Below the pieces are notes generated by a model. It made no database searches, was not told the origin of the DNA, and saw only the letters and a program-made list of their open reading frames with translations. Below, piece by piece: positions 11,959-23,279 of a stretch of 64,000 bases of DNA. A program made the translations under genes and the position numbers. Within the stretch, counting starts at the first letter, position 1; each line of letters opens with the position of its first letter. The DNA comes from Phytophthora quininea (lineage: Eukaryota > Oomycota > Peronosporomycetes > Peronosporales > Peronosporaceae): NCBI GenBank assembly GCA_011947345.1, contig JAAVTG010000759.1, positions 1 through 64,000 of the forward strand, in the 5' to 3' direction.

Positions 11959-11975
11959 GTGAAAATGTGTGATCC
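11959..11975 (+). repeat. 17-bp direct repeat, copy 2
   Basis: Exact match to 10883-10899, lying just upstream of the Crypton coding start on the minus strand. Confidence 0.8.
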
Positions 11976-12346
11976 ACTACAACATGGAATGACTGTAATG
12001 GAGATTTACATGGTTTCACAATTTAACTTTTCCTAGTTGATATTATAAAAATAACCCTAACCGCAGTTGATACATTCTGTGTCTATCCTATTTATGCACA
12101 AAAATAGCCAGTGTCTGGGCGTGACTTTGGTGACTCCTAGTGACCTGGTCACGACATGGCCGCTGACACAGCCCGCAGTAGCGTATCGATAGTCTGAGTA
12201 AATAGAGAGGTTATGCTATGGTAACAAGACTGTGAAAAGGAACTGTGAGCATTCTCATCGGTAGGGTTTGGTCATCACAGTTGTTTTTGCTCTAGGAAAA
12301 GTACGTTAGAGGCGTGCTCACTGTGACGACGAGTTACAACAAATAA

Positions 12347-13229
12347 GTGGCCACAGTGAGTTTGCAAATTGCAATGCCAAGGGAGGACAGCTGCGCTAAC
12401 GAAGACGTCGGTGCAGGCAGCGCAATCGTGGCCAAGGCGAAGCGGAGGAAAGCTTTTCGCTTTCTTCCATCCAGTAATGTCCTTCTTCTAAAGGAGGTCG
12501 TCAAGCATACGCCATGGTCGGCAGGTCATGGTGAGACGCAAGCTGCGTGGGAGCAGGTTGCAAGTGGCGTCAAAGCAGCTTTACCAGCGTGTACAGCGGA
12601 CGGAAAAGCATGTCGGCGCCGATTCTCAGCGTTGCATGACGCATTTCGCCGCGAAGAGATGGAGTCTCTTCGTGCGTCGGGGACAACGGAAGAGTACACT
12701 GAGCGTGAACAACTGCTGACGGATCTTATAGAACTGGTAAGTACTTTCAGTGGGCGGTCCTAAGAAATATGCAGTCTTCTAATAACTTCGTGAATAGTTT
12801 AATGCTCATGTACAGGAAAAAGTTGATAAGAGTGATAATGAGAAGCGTGATGCAGAGATGCGTGAGGCGGCAACGGCCGAAGTCGTGAGAGATGCTATGG
12901 AAGGATTGCGCCGCTCTAGGTCCAGCAGTCCAGATGACGAGCAACAGGCATCCACCACACTCTCAAAACGCTCCCACACAGAGCGCATTTCGGACTATCT
13001 TGAAGGGAAAGTTGAAGAGCAGAGAAGCCGGGCGGAGGAACGGCAGCAACAGCTAGCGTTGGAAGAACGACGCCTTGAGCTAGAGGAACGTCGCTTGGAC
13101 CAAGATCGCGAAAGGCAAGAGCAGGACAGAGACCGCAACGACAAATTCACGGCAATGATGGCCTCTCAGATGCACACGATGACTAGACTCATTGAGACGA
13201 TAACGAACGCAAAATTGCCGACAGAATAA
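12347..13229 (+). CDS. Harbinger Myb/SANT-like DNA-binding protein
   Basis: The accessory DNA-binding protein of PIF-Harbinger elements, which is thought to bring the transposase to the ends. Exon 1 (12347-12736) encodes a trihelix-type region (VLLLKEVVKHTPW, AAWEQVASGVKAAL, ACRRRFSALHDAF). Exon 2 (12816-13229) encodes an acidic then Glu/Arg/Gln-rich coiled coil (RAEERQQQLALEERRLELEE) and a C-terminal helix. The 79-bp intron keeps the frame across ...LIEL/EKVDKSD. An alternative start is the ATG at 12374 (MPREDS). The gene appears intact once spliced, which contrasts with the damaged transposase opposite it. Confidence 0.8.
12737..12815 (+). other. Intron in Harbinger Myb-like gene
   Basis: GTAAGT...TGTACAG, 79 bp. 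Splicing gives an uninterrupted frame from the trihelix region into the coiled coil. Confidence 0.85.
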
Positions 13230-13270
13230 AACCTTTTTGTTTTACTTTGCATTATCAGTGATGCAGGTAT

Positions 13271-14341
13271 TCACCTAGACTTGGAGGAGTCACACGAAAA
13301 ACTCTGACGTTTAGCTTCCGTACACACACGTATGAACGTTGGAGAAAAACGCTGCCATGGCATACATTTTCCTAGCCTCTGCAAGCGCAGCTTTTGGTTC
13401 TTAGCGAATTCAATAAATGCCCAGTAACGCACTATCTTGCCGAATCCCCACTCCACGCTAACGCGGACCTCACTCATCCGCTTGTTGAATTCTTGCTCGT
13501 CGTCTGTAAGAGACGCACCTTTAAATGGTGCGATAATATGATCTTGTTGACCATACGCGGGATCGCGTAAAAGACGTAATGTTTCCCATCAAACTTGAGA
13601 TGCTCACACGCAGCCTCTAGAAGGCCACTTTGCTGAAGAATAAAAGCGTCGTGGCGGGTTCCAGCGTAGGGTCCACTCAGATGGATGATAATTCCATCAG
13701 GAGCGATAACGGATTGATATTTCAGCGCATGTTTTCTCTTCAGAATCACAGCATCGATAAAACTTAGTTAGCATTTAGACGTAGTGTAATTTTGGCAATT
13801 TAAAGGCGTACCTTGTGCCCGTTGTAAACGTATTTCTGGTGTTGCAGCGGCCGGCACATGCCACGAACTGTACCGTCAATAAATCCCACGCATGTACGGA
13901 GAGGTGCTCCCTTTGCGAAGACAGCTCTAGCGTAGGCACGGAGAGTGCTTTCTGTTAGCCGTTGCGTGTCAAACATCAATAGATGTGAGAATTCTTGGTA
14001 GAGATGGTCTAGCACGGCGTTCGAAATCGATGATATCGCTTCACGTTCACGTCCAAACAGGTCTTTAAGAGAGCTTCGAGAGCGGAAACTCGGTAGCGCT
14101 GCTTTGTTGAAAATGGATCAGGAAGGCGGAAATGCACGATAAGTGCCACGATGTCGTCTTTTTCGAAGCGAAACTTGGATTTCCACACTGGAGCAGTAGC
14201 GTGCTGGGCAAAATTGAACCGTTTTGAGCGCGAGCGCGAGTTGCTGTCACTGACAAGCGCGATAAGCGCGAGCTCCTCGTCTTCAGAGCTCTCACTGTCC
14301 ATTCGTCCCGCCGTCAGAAAAATGACACTTGCACAACACAT
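13271..14341 (-). pseudogene. PIF-Harbinger DDE transposase
   Basis: The DDE_4-type nuclease of the element. N-terminal frame 14341-14009 ends in KQRYRVSALEALLK. After a frame change it continues DLFGREREAIS and AVLDHLYQEFSHLLM, then GFIDGTVRGMCRP, which holds the first catalytic Asp. An intron (13811-13738) joins YNGHK to RKHALKYQS. GPYAGTRHDAF follows, then a second frame change near 13565, after which RVSVEWGFGKIVRYW supplies the catalytic Glu. The C-terminus is near 13271. Two frameshifts make it a likely pseudogene, although each could be a single-base error. It is convergent with the Myb-like gene, leaving only about 40 bp between stops. Confidence 0.83.
13738..13811 (-). other. Intron in Harbinger transposase
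   Basis: Minus-strand GTACGC...CTGAAG, 74 bp. Joining CACAAG to AGAAAACAT gives HKRKHAL, the usual reading of this block. Confidence 0.75.
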
Positions 14342-14546
14342 ATGTTTCCCTGCCTTATCAGATTGTTCTCACTGTGTTTTTCACTGTAATTGACACCGTT
14401 GCGCAACCTCTCTAATAGCTGCAATGCATGAGACTGCTATCAAATGGGGTAGTGCTCTGTGGGTGATTTACACGTGATCTGTGTTGCAGCCGACAAGCAC
14501 GATGAACTGTATTTGGTCTTAAGCCAGCCGAAGCATTGCCACCGCT

Positions 14547-16529
14547 TTACCCCTGCTTGGCGAGGTAGGCGTCGTGCAGCTTCTTCTGCTTGTCCTGCTC
14601 CTTTTTGAGCTTCTTGCGCTGGTTCTTCGTCAGCTCCTCGCCGGCAACATTGTGCGTCGGTAGACCCTCGGTGTCGAACTGCGAGTACAGCTCGGGCTGC
14701 TTCTTGAACATCTCCCCAGGCGACAGCTTCATCTTCTCCATCTTGAGCGCCAGCTGCTGCATTTGCGCGTCCTTGCGGCTAGCGTTCACACCCGAGCTGG
14801 CTGCGCCAGTCGCAGCCTCACCGCCGCTTTCACGCAGAGCCACAATCTGGTTCAGCACCTTCTTGTCCTTCGCCGAGTCCTGGTCCGGTACGAAGTAGCC
14901 GGTGCGCTCGAACTGCACGATCTCGCCCAGGTTCTTGCTGTGCGACTCGGGGTCCACGCGCGCCGCAGCGTACACGCACTCCGAGTTCTTCGAGTCCACA
15001 AATGATTCCCAGTCCTTTACGTCGCTCGGGAGCTCAGGCACTGTGAACAGGTGCGAATATACGCGCACCTCCACCTTCGGACTGTTCACTGGTACCCAAG
15101 AGAGCACACCCTTAGGCTTGGACGAGTTCGTCCAGTCCATCTTGCCGACCACCTTGATCACCTTGCCGCTTGCATCCGTCTCCAACTTTGTGCACGTGAA
15201 CGGGAATGCGTATTTGAGCCGCACCTCCTTGTTTGGCGCCAGACCATAAAAGTCCTTCGAATCCTCCGTACGCACATCGCTGCGGTCGAGGAATAGTTTC
15301 TGTGTGAGCTGCACTTGGTGGTACGCGTCGCGGTCCGGGTCCTGCGGGTAGTCTGGTACTCGCAGTGAGAGCGCGTTCTTGCCGGGCGCTTCACCGTAGT
15401 TCTCAATGACCACCTCTACAGGGTCCAGCACAGCCATCACACGCTTCGAGGACTCGCCTAGGACATTGCGCGCCACAGAGTGCAACCGCTCAATCTGGAT
15501 TGTCGACTGCACACGCGTGACACCGATCTCCTTGCAGAATTGCTTGATGATCTCGGGGTGAACCCGCGACGACGCAAACCGTTGAGCGTGCCCATACGCG
15601 GGTCGTCCCACCCACGCACGGTCCCGGACGTCACGAGCTTGAGTAGTTTGCGCTTGCTCAGCACTGTGTAGGTCATGGAGAGCCGTGCGAACTCGTAGAC
15701 ATTGGGCTTGAACAGGTCCAGCTCGTGCAGCAGCCAGTAGTACGACTCACGACGCGTCTCGAACTCGAGCGTGCAGATGGAGTAGTCGATGTGCTCCAGC
15801 GCGTCCACGATGCAGTGCGTGTAGTCGTAGGTGGGGTAGATGCACCACTTGTCTCCGATGTGCGGGTGGGGCACGAACTTGATGCGGTAAGCCACGTGGT
15901 CCCACATGTTGGGATTTGGGCTGCCCAGATCCATCTTCATCCGCAGGCAGGCCGCTCCTTCCGCGTACAGGCCGATCCGCATCTTCTCGAACTCTGCCAA
16001 ATTCTCGGCAACGGAGCGAGAGCGGAAGGGAGACTTGCCGGCCTCGGGGACATCCTTCTCGTCCTTGGCGCCGGGGTGGCGTGGAACTGCTGCAGCACGA
16101 CACGGGAGGCCTCGATCTCGCTCTTGCTTTGGTGGCAGACGTAGGCTCTGCCCTTGCGGATGAGCTTAATCGCCAGCTCGTACAGCTCCTGGAAGTACTG
16201 CGAGCTGTACGTGACCTTGGCGGGGAGTAGCCCAACCAGTGGACGTTGTTGGCGATGGCCTCAATGTACTCGTTGCTCTCGGCCTCTGGATTGGTGTCGT
16301 CGTAGCGGAAGTAGGTCTCTCGCTGGTCCAGAGGCACGCCCAGCTTCTCGAAGGCCTCGAAGAAGTTCATGTTCATCGACTTGGCGTGGCCCACGTGCAG
16401 GTATCCGTTGGGTTCCGGCGGGAAGCGAGTGCGCACCTTGCCGCCCGTGACGCGCTGGTGCTCCGCTAGCTTCTCTGGGGAGTTCTTCGCCAGCTCCATG
16501 GCGCGCGCCTCCAGGCCCGTGGTCGACAT
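14547..16529 (-). CDS. QARS: Glutaminyl-tRNA synthetase (three apparent frameshifts)
   Basis: Cytosolic class I aminoacyl-tRNA synthetase that charges tRNA-Gln. Starts [15 protein letters not shown]; the catalytic domain follows with [16 protein letters not shown] (HIGH motif near residue 46) and [16 protein letters not shown]. The signature loop is VLSKRKL (KMSKS equivalent), with [20 protein letters not shown] before it reaches the anticodon-binding beta-barrels. A Lys-rich tail ends ...DAYLAKQG, giving about 661 residues. There is no room for the appended N-terminal domain of animal GlnRS. The frame changes three times, at GGGG runs 16222-16225, 16073-16076 and 15555-15558. One extra base in each restores the whole protein, so the gene may be intact. 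It is the downstream member of a same-strand pair with the snRNP gene. Confidence 0.93.
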
Positions 16530-16931
16530 GGCGAAGGAGGGGGAGAGAGATCTGCTGAGCTAGGCTGCGCTGGGCTGGAAGGCGAATCCGATTGTGGGTC
16601 ATAGTCGAGCCAAGTTTGTATGGAGGAGATGCGAGTAGATGCCGCGAGGGAGAATTCGCGTGGGCGACGGAGGCGCGGTTTCAGAACCGCAAGAAGAGAG
16701 AGAGAGTTGTAGTTGCTGCTGTTGTTGTCTGCTGCATTGGCTCACCAGTGTTTTGTCCTCACAGTCTTGCTGCATCACTAACACTGTGACGACGAACACG
16801 AGGCGATCGTGCGGTAGCTGAGATCGCGGCTCTGGGCGGCTCTGGGCGCAGTCTGCAGCTCTTTCCGAGTCGACGGCTCCTATCGACAGCAAGCTACTGC
16901 CTCTAGCTCCGTCCTCCTCACTTGAGCCAGT
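16530..16931 (-). promoter_or_regulatory. Intergenic region / probable GlnRS 5' region
   Basis: 402 bp between the snRNP stop and the GlnRS start, with pyrimidine-rich runs on the coding strand (CTCTCTCTCT near 16700) close to the start codon. No clear oomycete initiator element could be fixed by eye. No gene seen. Confidence 0.4.
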
Positions 16932-17760
16932 CTACTTCTTGGCGAACGAGACCTTGAGCACGTCCGTGGGGGTGAGCTTGAAGCCGAAGAGCCCCTGCAG
17001 CGCGATGCCAGCCTGTGCCTCGTCGCCAAACTCCACAAACGCCAGCCCCTTCTTGCCAGGCACCATGCGAACCTCCTACAGCGACAATCAAACAAGCAAA
17101 GAAACCCCACCTTTGTCAGCATCGAAGGCAATCAGCCTTCACAGAAAACCCCACCGCAGCTGCAACAGCAGCAGCAGCAGGTTGTACGCACCTTGAATCC
17201 GTGGTACTGCTTGAACAGTACGCCCAGCATCTCCTGGTTGCAGGACTCGGGAAGCGCCTCTAAGAACAGAATCTTGTTGGGCACGTTCTGCTGAGGTCTG
17301 GAGGGCGCTGTCACGGCCGCCGCTGCTCCATTCTCCGCTGCCTGCTTTTTAGTCGCTGGAGGCGCTGCAGCCGCTGACTTGGGCTCTCGCTTGCGCTTCT
17401 CTCGCGGCACAAAGACCCCTCGCGTCGGGCGATGACGTCCGCCTTCTCCTTGGCAAAGTGCGCGCCCACTGGCTTCTCGAACAGGACGGTACCGTTCACG
17501 GCTCGCAGTGCGTTGGAGGCGCTGGCCACATCGTCAAACGTCACCCAGGCCTGGCCGCGCAGCCGCCGCGCGCGCCCCATGACGATCTCCAGGATCTTGC
17601 CGTGCTGCGACAGCGTCGCGTAGAGCGTGGCCTTGAGCCGCTCCGACTTGATGTGGTCATTCAGGTTGTTTAAATAGATGGTGTAGTTGGGCGGCACGTC
17701 CTCGGTCGACGTCGCGGACGCCGCAGCGTCGGCTGAGCTGCTGCGCTCCTCGGTGGTCAT
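16932..17760 (-). CDS. U1A/U2B''-type snRNP protein, two RRMs (one apparent frameshift)
   Basis: A spliceosomal RNA-binding protein of the U1A/U2B''/SNF family, expected in the nucleus on U1 or U2 snRNA. The chosen start at 17760 (MTTEERSSSAD) leads directly to PPNYTIYLNNLNDHIKSERL and GQAWVTFDDVASASNALRA, giving RRM1 with RNP motifs. A basic/Ala-rich linker (PREKRKREPKSAAA) precedes RRM2, NKILFLEALPES, GLAFVEFGDEAQAGIA, ending LKVSFAKK. An intron at 17191-17077 splits RRM2 after QYHGFK. One frame change lies at CCCC 17418-17421; one added base restores RREGVFVPREK. A longer start at 17844 is possible. U1A and U2B'' cannot be told apart here. Confidence 0.88.
17077..17191 (-). other. Intron in snRNP gene
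   Basis: Minus-strand GTGCGT...GCTGTAG, 115 bp, with a CTG-rich tract near the donor. Splicing joins HGFK to EVRMVPGKKG in frame. Confidence 0.88.
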
Positions 17761-18440
17761 CGAGAGCAAGATGGCGTTTGGTGGCAAATCCCAGCTGCTA
17801 CAATTTCGGTGGTTGTAGTCAAATAAACTACAGTTACCGGACATGTAAGACCAAATCCGGTCAGTGCGAGCGGATGGCTACGGTCTGTTGTTATAGCGCT
17901 AATGACCATGGCTTTATTCTACAGCAGCTTTCCCACCGTCGCCCATCTTACCTGCCCGCGCTGGCACTTTCGCGAATCATACCGGAGCTGACTCGGTCAC
18001 TTTTGAAAGTTGGTAGCTGCCGAAGCGGGGGAATCTGCTTTGGCTTGTTACCACACATCCAAAGCACCCATATATGTCGGAAGAAGTAGTCGCAATAACG
18101 ACATCGCTTTAGACGTGTCGGAATCGTCAACGACACAATTCGCCGTTTGACATTCACGTTCCGGAGTTGTATGTTTTTGTGGAGACTACATACTGGCACA
18201 CCTTTCATTTGGTCCGAGTACTCAGCAAGACAAAAGTTGTAGTGTGGTGTAGCAAATCATCCGTTCCGGCATATGCCATGGCTCAGGCTGCCGGCCACTA
18301 AGTCAGCGAACTGTGTTTGGTACACAGTTGGCGAATGCGACTTAAGAAGACTCAGCGAGTCCGACTTTGCCAAGTCTGGTTAGATTCGACTAGACTTTGC
18401 AGAGTCGGATAAGTCCGACTCGCTGAGTCTTCTAGCCAGA
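17761..18440. other. No gene recognised
   Basis: 5' flank of the snRNP gene and further unassigned sequence. A minus-strand 86-codon frame (17948-18208) contains LKRCRYCDYFFRHIWVLWMC, a possible Cys cluster, but nothing else supports it. Confidence 0.4.
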
Positions 18441-18539
18441 CGTGGCGAGGGACCGACCTCGACTTGGCGAGAGACCGACTTCGACTTGGCGAAGGGTCGA
18501 CTTCGACTTGGCGAGAGACTTGATCTCGACCTGGCGAAC
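18441..18539. repeat. About 22-bp minisatellite, four to five degenerate units
   Basis: Successive units related to GACCGACTTCGACTTGGCGA repeat with small changes from 18441 to 18539. The flank (18330-18440) contains further CTCGCTGAGTC words. Confidence 0.75.
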
Positions 18540-18599
18540 TTAAGATCTTAGGCCGCGAAGGGTCGCAGGGTGCGGAGAGCCGTTGTGGTAGAAGTCGCT

Positions 18600-18725
18600 G
18601 CGTGCAAGTTAGAAGTAATAACGGACCATTTCATTGCATATTTGTACAGAAAGAATAGAAAACGGAAACTCCTTAGAATTTCCACAGAAGACTACGACAT
18701 AACTAACAGAGCAGAATTTTCCAAG
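18600..18725. repeat. Dispersed repeat shared with 44.80-44.90 kb
   Basis: CCATTTCATTGCATATTTGT and, about 80 bp on, CTAACAGAGCAGA recur in the same order at 44810-44895. These are two diverged copies of one repeat, LTR-like in composition. Confidence 0.5.
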
Positions 18726-19798
18726 TCCTAGACAAGTGCACACTCTTCTGGTAAGTCCCTGCACGGACTGGATGTCTGCCGTCGTTCTCCGAGAGGCATA
18801 GCTTGTAGGGAAGCGACTGGTAGCGCCAAGAGTTAAGGTCGGCCCGGGGAAGGGCGTTTCTCGCTACCAGCGAAGACAAATCTCGCCAACTTGGCGAGTC
18901 GACGGGTCTCTAACCCAGAACGTCGTTAATCTTCTAGTCGGGCGTACGCTGCGCTCGGTGACCTGTAAAAGCGCTCGCGCGCCGACGTCCATCCTTTGGT
19001 GTGAAGTCACAGGGTTGAGGAACGGAGGCTGCTAAGCTCAGGCAGGCCTCTGGAGAGATTGGTAGCTGGAGACTGCGGAGCAATTCCACCGCTGTCCCGG
19101 AAGGGCTGAATAGCGCAGGCCATACAGAGTCGCCGACCTTAGACTCGGCGAATTTGTTGTGTGTATTGCGAGGAAGCCAAACTTGATGATTTTGTGTGTT
19201 CTCCAACACCACAGAAGTGTGACGCATACCTTCAATGGTTCACTCATCAACGCGGTGCGCGATCGGTTTGATGGTAGCACAGTAATTGCCTGTTTCTGTT
19301 GGAAGCAGGCTCTGCGTCGAAAATTAATCGACCTGCGTGTTCCATCGTAACCAGTCAGTGATGCTATATCTATTGGTGTGCCAGATGCTCTGACAGTAAT
19401 CTCGACAGTCGCAAAGAGATCCCATATGTGATGCCAAAAAGCAACAACACCGGCAGTGTGCAACTCAGGGCGTCGTTCTGGCAGTGCTGCATGCGTACTG
19501 GATGTAAAATGTCATTCCTACGCTGTGCAACGTTAAAATAGAAATGCACAACAGAGCCAACAACCCGGTTGGAAACCAATAGCCGAGTGATGGTGATGTT
19601 TCATCACACATACCGACAACGACACAAAAGCCGGTGATTCGGTTCGGGTTGTCCATACAAAAATATTGGCACAAAAACGGCTCAGCGGCAGTGCTAACAA
19701 CTCCATCTGCATCTGGCGCACGTCGGACTGGAACTGTCTACGAGAATAGAGCTATTGCTTGATTGGGTAATATAAACTTCAAATTGTACAGCATTTTA
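18726..19798. other. No gene recognised
   Basis: Several overlapping minus-strand frames (longest 141 codons, 19038-19463) lack any recognisable motif, and frames of similar length exist on the other strand. I see no supported gene. Confidence 0.4.
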
Positions 19799-20158
19799 TT
19801 AGTCGAGTTGAACTATAACTGACTCAAACCCAGGAATTACTGCCCCATAGACACGAATTATTAGTTCTGACGAAAAGTTCTCCCACGCCTCAATCGTAGC
19901 TTCTATAGCCTTTAGACGTTTTTCAGGAGCTGAAAGTCCTTTTATAGTTGTGTAGGAACCACGAATTCGTGATTTTAGTGATCGCATCACCCCCACATCT
20001 AACGGCTGGCTCACCGAAGTACTTTTGAGGGGGCAGCGGGAACACAATAGCACAGGCTTCCTCGGCCACAACGAAACGCTGAGAGCAACCATGGAACGAG
20101 TGGGTCGTGCTGTTGAGCGTTCAAGTGCGAGTGAAATGCCGGCTCGTTTTGGATTCAT
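19799..20158 (-). pseudogene. pogo/CENP-B-like DDE transposase fragment
   Basis: The C-terminal part of a DDE_1 transposase. The key block is TSVSQPLDVGVMRSLKSR, equivalent to the xxxQPLDVxV motif before the last catalytic residue, followed by LKAIEATIEAWENFS and VYGAVIPGF. Upstream domains are missing and the fragment meets the oppositely oriented hAT relic at its 5' side. Confidence 0.65.
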
Positions 20159-20249
20159 GTTTGATGGATAGACGCATGTTTCGGATCATTACATAGCGGT
20201 GTTTATGTGTTATGATGTGAAGAGTGTGGCAAGGACGTCGCTGCTGAGC

Positions 20250-21371
20250 ATGACACCGCTGATGACTTGACTGCTCGTAGTTACTATGAATTTTGGCCAC
20301 CATGCTGCTTCGAGACTTTGGCGTGCGGATCGACCAATGTCTATTTATTGTCGGTGACACCTGCACCGTCAATCGGTGCTTAGCTACGCTGATGGGGGTC
20401 CCACTGGTAGGCGTGCAAGCCATCGGTTAAATCTGGCTGCTCAGGAGGACATGGCGAACCATGCAGATGATCTCACAGCGGTGCACGCCTTGATGGTGAA
20501 GCTCAAGAACCTGACACAGTCAGCCAAACTTCGGTACGTAAAGTCAAATTTTGATTGTGCTTCATTGGCTGTCTTAACAGAAATTTTATGTGTTATTCGA
20601 AATTTTATGGTCAGACTAACAACACCGTTGCGTCCCGTAATTCGCCAAGACATGCGTTGGGGCTCGAAGTTCGCTATGGACAAGCGATATCTGGAGTTGA
20701 TGGAGTTCTTAGATGCTGAAGATGACGATTTGATGGACCTGATACCAACACCTGCCGCCAAGAAGCGTTTACGAGCTTTGTTTGCAGAGCTAAAGGACAT
20801 CGAATCCGTGACAAAGGCGCTGCAAAGGTCGTGACATTGACCTGCTCGACGTCCGAGAGTGGTTTGAGGGACTTGTCGCATTAAAGCCGCAGCTTGCTAA
20901 ATATCTCGATACATACACTCTTCCTATGCTGCCAACAAGTGGTTTTAATGCTTTGTCTGCTTGGTCAGGACCGTGGGCCAAATTGTCCACAGTCCAGACT
21001 TCGAGTCTGGTTGCGTGCGCGTCCTACGGGGCAAGGGCAATCGGTTGTCCCGAGCAGAGAAAACAGCTCTGGCTCCTTTCGTGGCCACAAAGGATCAAAA
21101 TGCTGAAGAAGAAGAACCTGCTGAAGAGCGATAGGAGTCGTTCGTCGAACGCCTTCGCAAGCATCGACGACTTGAAGAAACTAGCGAGGAGTATGAACTC
21201 TTGGAGGGTATCCCGCCAACGTCGAATACTGTTCAGCGCTTCTTCAGTTTGGCCCGAATTATGTTTGGCAACCAGCGTCCCAGGCTCCTCCCATTGACAC
21301 TAGAGATAATTTTGTTTCTTCGCGAAAATTGCTCCTACTGGGACGCAAGGACTGCAGATAGCCTGATGTAA
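20250..21371 (+). pseudogene. hAT-family transposase relic
   Basis: Pieces of a hAT transposase in order: ADDLTARSYYEF, DQCLFIVGDTCTVNRCLATL (the second catalytic-Asp region), SHRLNLAAQEDMANHADDL (the insertion-domain start), TTPLRPVIRQDMRWGSKFAM and DLMDLIPTPAAKKRLRALF. The C-terminal dimerisation region reads GIPPTSNTVQRFFSLAR and LTLEIILFLRENCSYWD, ending TAA at 21369-21371. Frameshifts occur near 20300, 20400, 20835 and 21000, and an in-frame TAG sits at 21132-21134. The N-terminal BED finger was not found. Confidence 0.82.
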
Positions 21372-23279
21372 CTACGGTTCAATATATTTACTGCTTCTTT
21401 GCATAATGCGATTATTTATCTGGCGATGCCACGGCAATGTCATTATTTATTTGCCGACAACTGAAGTCACTAGTGCATAATTTATTCGCCGAGGGCAGCT
21501 CTACGAAATAGAAACGCCATATTCGGAGGCCCTGGTGATGCGTACTGCGTGAGCGCGGCAAGTGTCGTTTGTTCGACCTCCCCATGTAGTGTAGCCAGAT
21601 AAAGTGAGAAACCGTGACTGACTAAGAGGTGGAGCATAGCCCTGTCCGTTTGGTAGCCTTGGTGAACATTGCGCTGCCTCTTACGCCAGTCACATAGCAG
21701 CAACTCATATATGCGATGAATTGGGTTAACAACAAGGTCATCGATTTCGCCCAGCAACCGAAGTTAGAGCAAAACCTTTACGGTGTCGGCGCAGATGACA
21801 GCAGATTAGCATCGATCTGGAGCGGAGTGCGGTAGAGCGCCAAGTTTCATATGATGCAACCGCTGCGCTCGGTTGCAAAACCTGAAAACCTGAAGAATAC
21901 AGCAATATATTATCGTGGGCCAAAATTTGCCAGTGCCAGCATCAGCAACGGGGATGAAGCCCACTGGCTCCGTTGTTGCGACGCACTAATACGTGTTGTC
22001 CCAGCTCTTGAACATAATCATGTAGGAACTGCTTTTTGTGGTGCTGAACTTTCTCTACGGTGACACCGACTTTCCGTACACAACAATACGAGCTTCCAGA
22101 ATATCAAGCGAATGTACCGAAGGACCAAATTTGACCCTGTACAAGCCGGTGTGGCCTTGCCTCACGGCCTACTTGGTCGACTTTCGTCTGTGTATTCCAA
22201 TCTTTTCTCGGACAATCATCTCCACTCCCAGCGTCAATAGTGGCACGTTGCCTAGTTCCGTGGCCTCTCTTATGCGGACGCCAGGGTGTACCTCCGTCTG
22301 GTTGGCACGCTGGGATGCGGCTTAGTACTGTACTCTACACACTAGGGCAATTTCGCCCAACACTCCCTTGAAATAGGGTAAAACCAGAATTTCTAGGACG
22401 CTCGATGAATTAAGCGGAAACAAGAGGAAAAAATCGAATGGTTTACTAGAACTTCTAGGGACCTGCCTGGAAAATAGCGCATCTGGATAGCTACAGACAG
22501 GAAATATTTCATTAGTTCTCCGGAAAAGGAGTGCACTCTTTCGGGACAGTAGGATCCATGGAAAAGCAATGTCTCTCCCGATATGCCGTGTTTTCGTTGA
22601 GAAAATAGCTCATTCCTCGAGTTGGAGCATCTTTACCAAGCCAGTATATAAGACGAAGTCGAACGTTTCTGGTTGTGCATCATACCACCCGTATCGTCCG
22701 CACACCAGATCAATATTCTTGCCCAGTTTTACAGGCTTAAGTCCACCCTCGAAAAAAGGTGCCGGTTTCCCACCACAAACCTTCATGACGTCGACAGCGA
22801 ATTGACGGGCATCCTACATTTCGGTGCCAGTTTGGCGCATCTAAACATGCACTAAAAATGACCGAAATGTTCTAAAAGCAATCCGTATCATAGCGGGTTT
22901 AGGGCAGAATAGCCGGACAGCGTCATGATATTACTATTTGGCTAAAACACTCGCGCGTTGGCTCTCGTGGGGAGGGGATCTTGCTTCGCTCGGGGAGCGT
23001 CGCAGCACGTTCAGCCTCACTCCGTTGCCCCTTTCGCTAAACTCATCGATTTCGGCCATGCGCGGTGTCTGAAAAAAATCGGGTTGCAGCGCTCGCGTCC
23101 GCTCGCACTAGACAGCCCCGCCTAATCAGCGGTTGTTGGCAGAATGTGAACGCTGTAGATTGAGCCTCGCTACGCTAACCCTCGTCCAAATAATCTTGGT
23201 TTTGTATGTATGTGATAGATTCGTGTTTTATAGCTATTTTAGTTGGAAACAACCCTGGGGGTTAAAATTAATCCTCACA
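21372..23279. other. No gene recognised
   Basis: 1.9 kb with only short frames. Minus-strand 21482-21757 and plus-strand 22038-22325 are the longest and have no motif I know. GC-rich CTTCGCTCGG words appear near 22985 and 23000, as at 3.35 kb. Confidence 0.4.

Larger units (their letters stand above)
12204..14413. mobile_element. PIF-Harbinger DNA transposon with TIRs and AAT target duplication
   Basis: A 2,210-bp element. Both ends begin AGAGAGGTT (left from 12204, right inverted ending at 14413). The similarity extends about 50 bp and includes CAA, TGTGAAAA/AGTGAAAA and TGTGAG/AGTGAG blocks. The flanking trinucleotide AAT occurs at 12201-12203 and 14414-14416, matching the 3-bp TSD typical of this superfamily. 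It holds the two genes expected for Harbinger: a Myb/SANT-like protein and a DDE transposase, arranged convergently. Confidence 0.85.

Noticed and set aside
19038..19463. 141-codon minus-strand frame
   Set aside because: No motif, competing frames on both strands, and no splice or start context.
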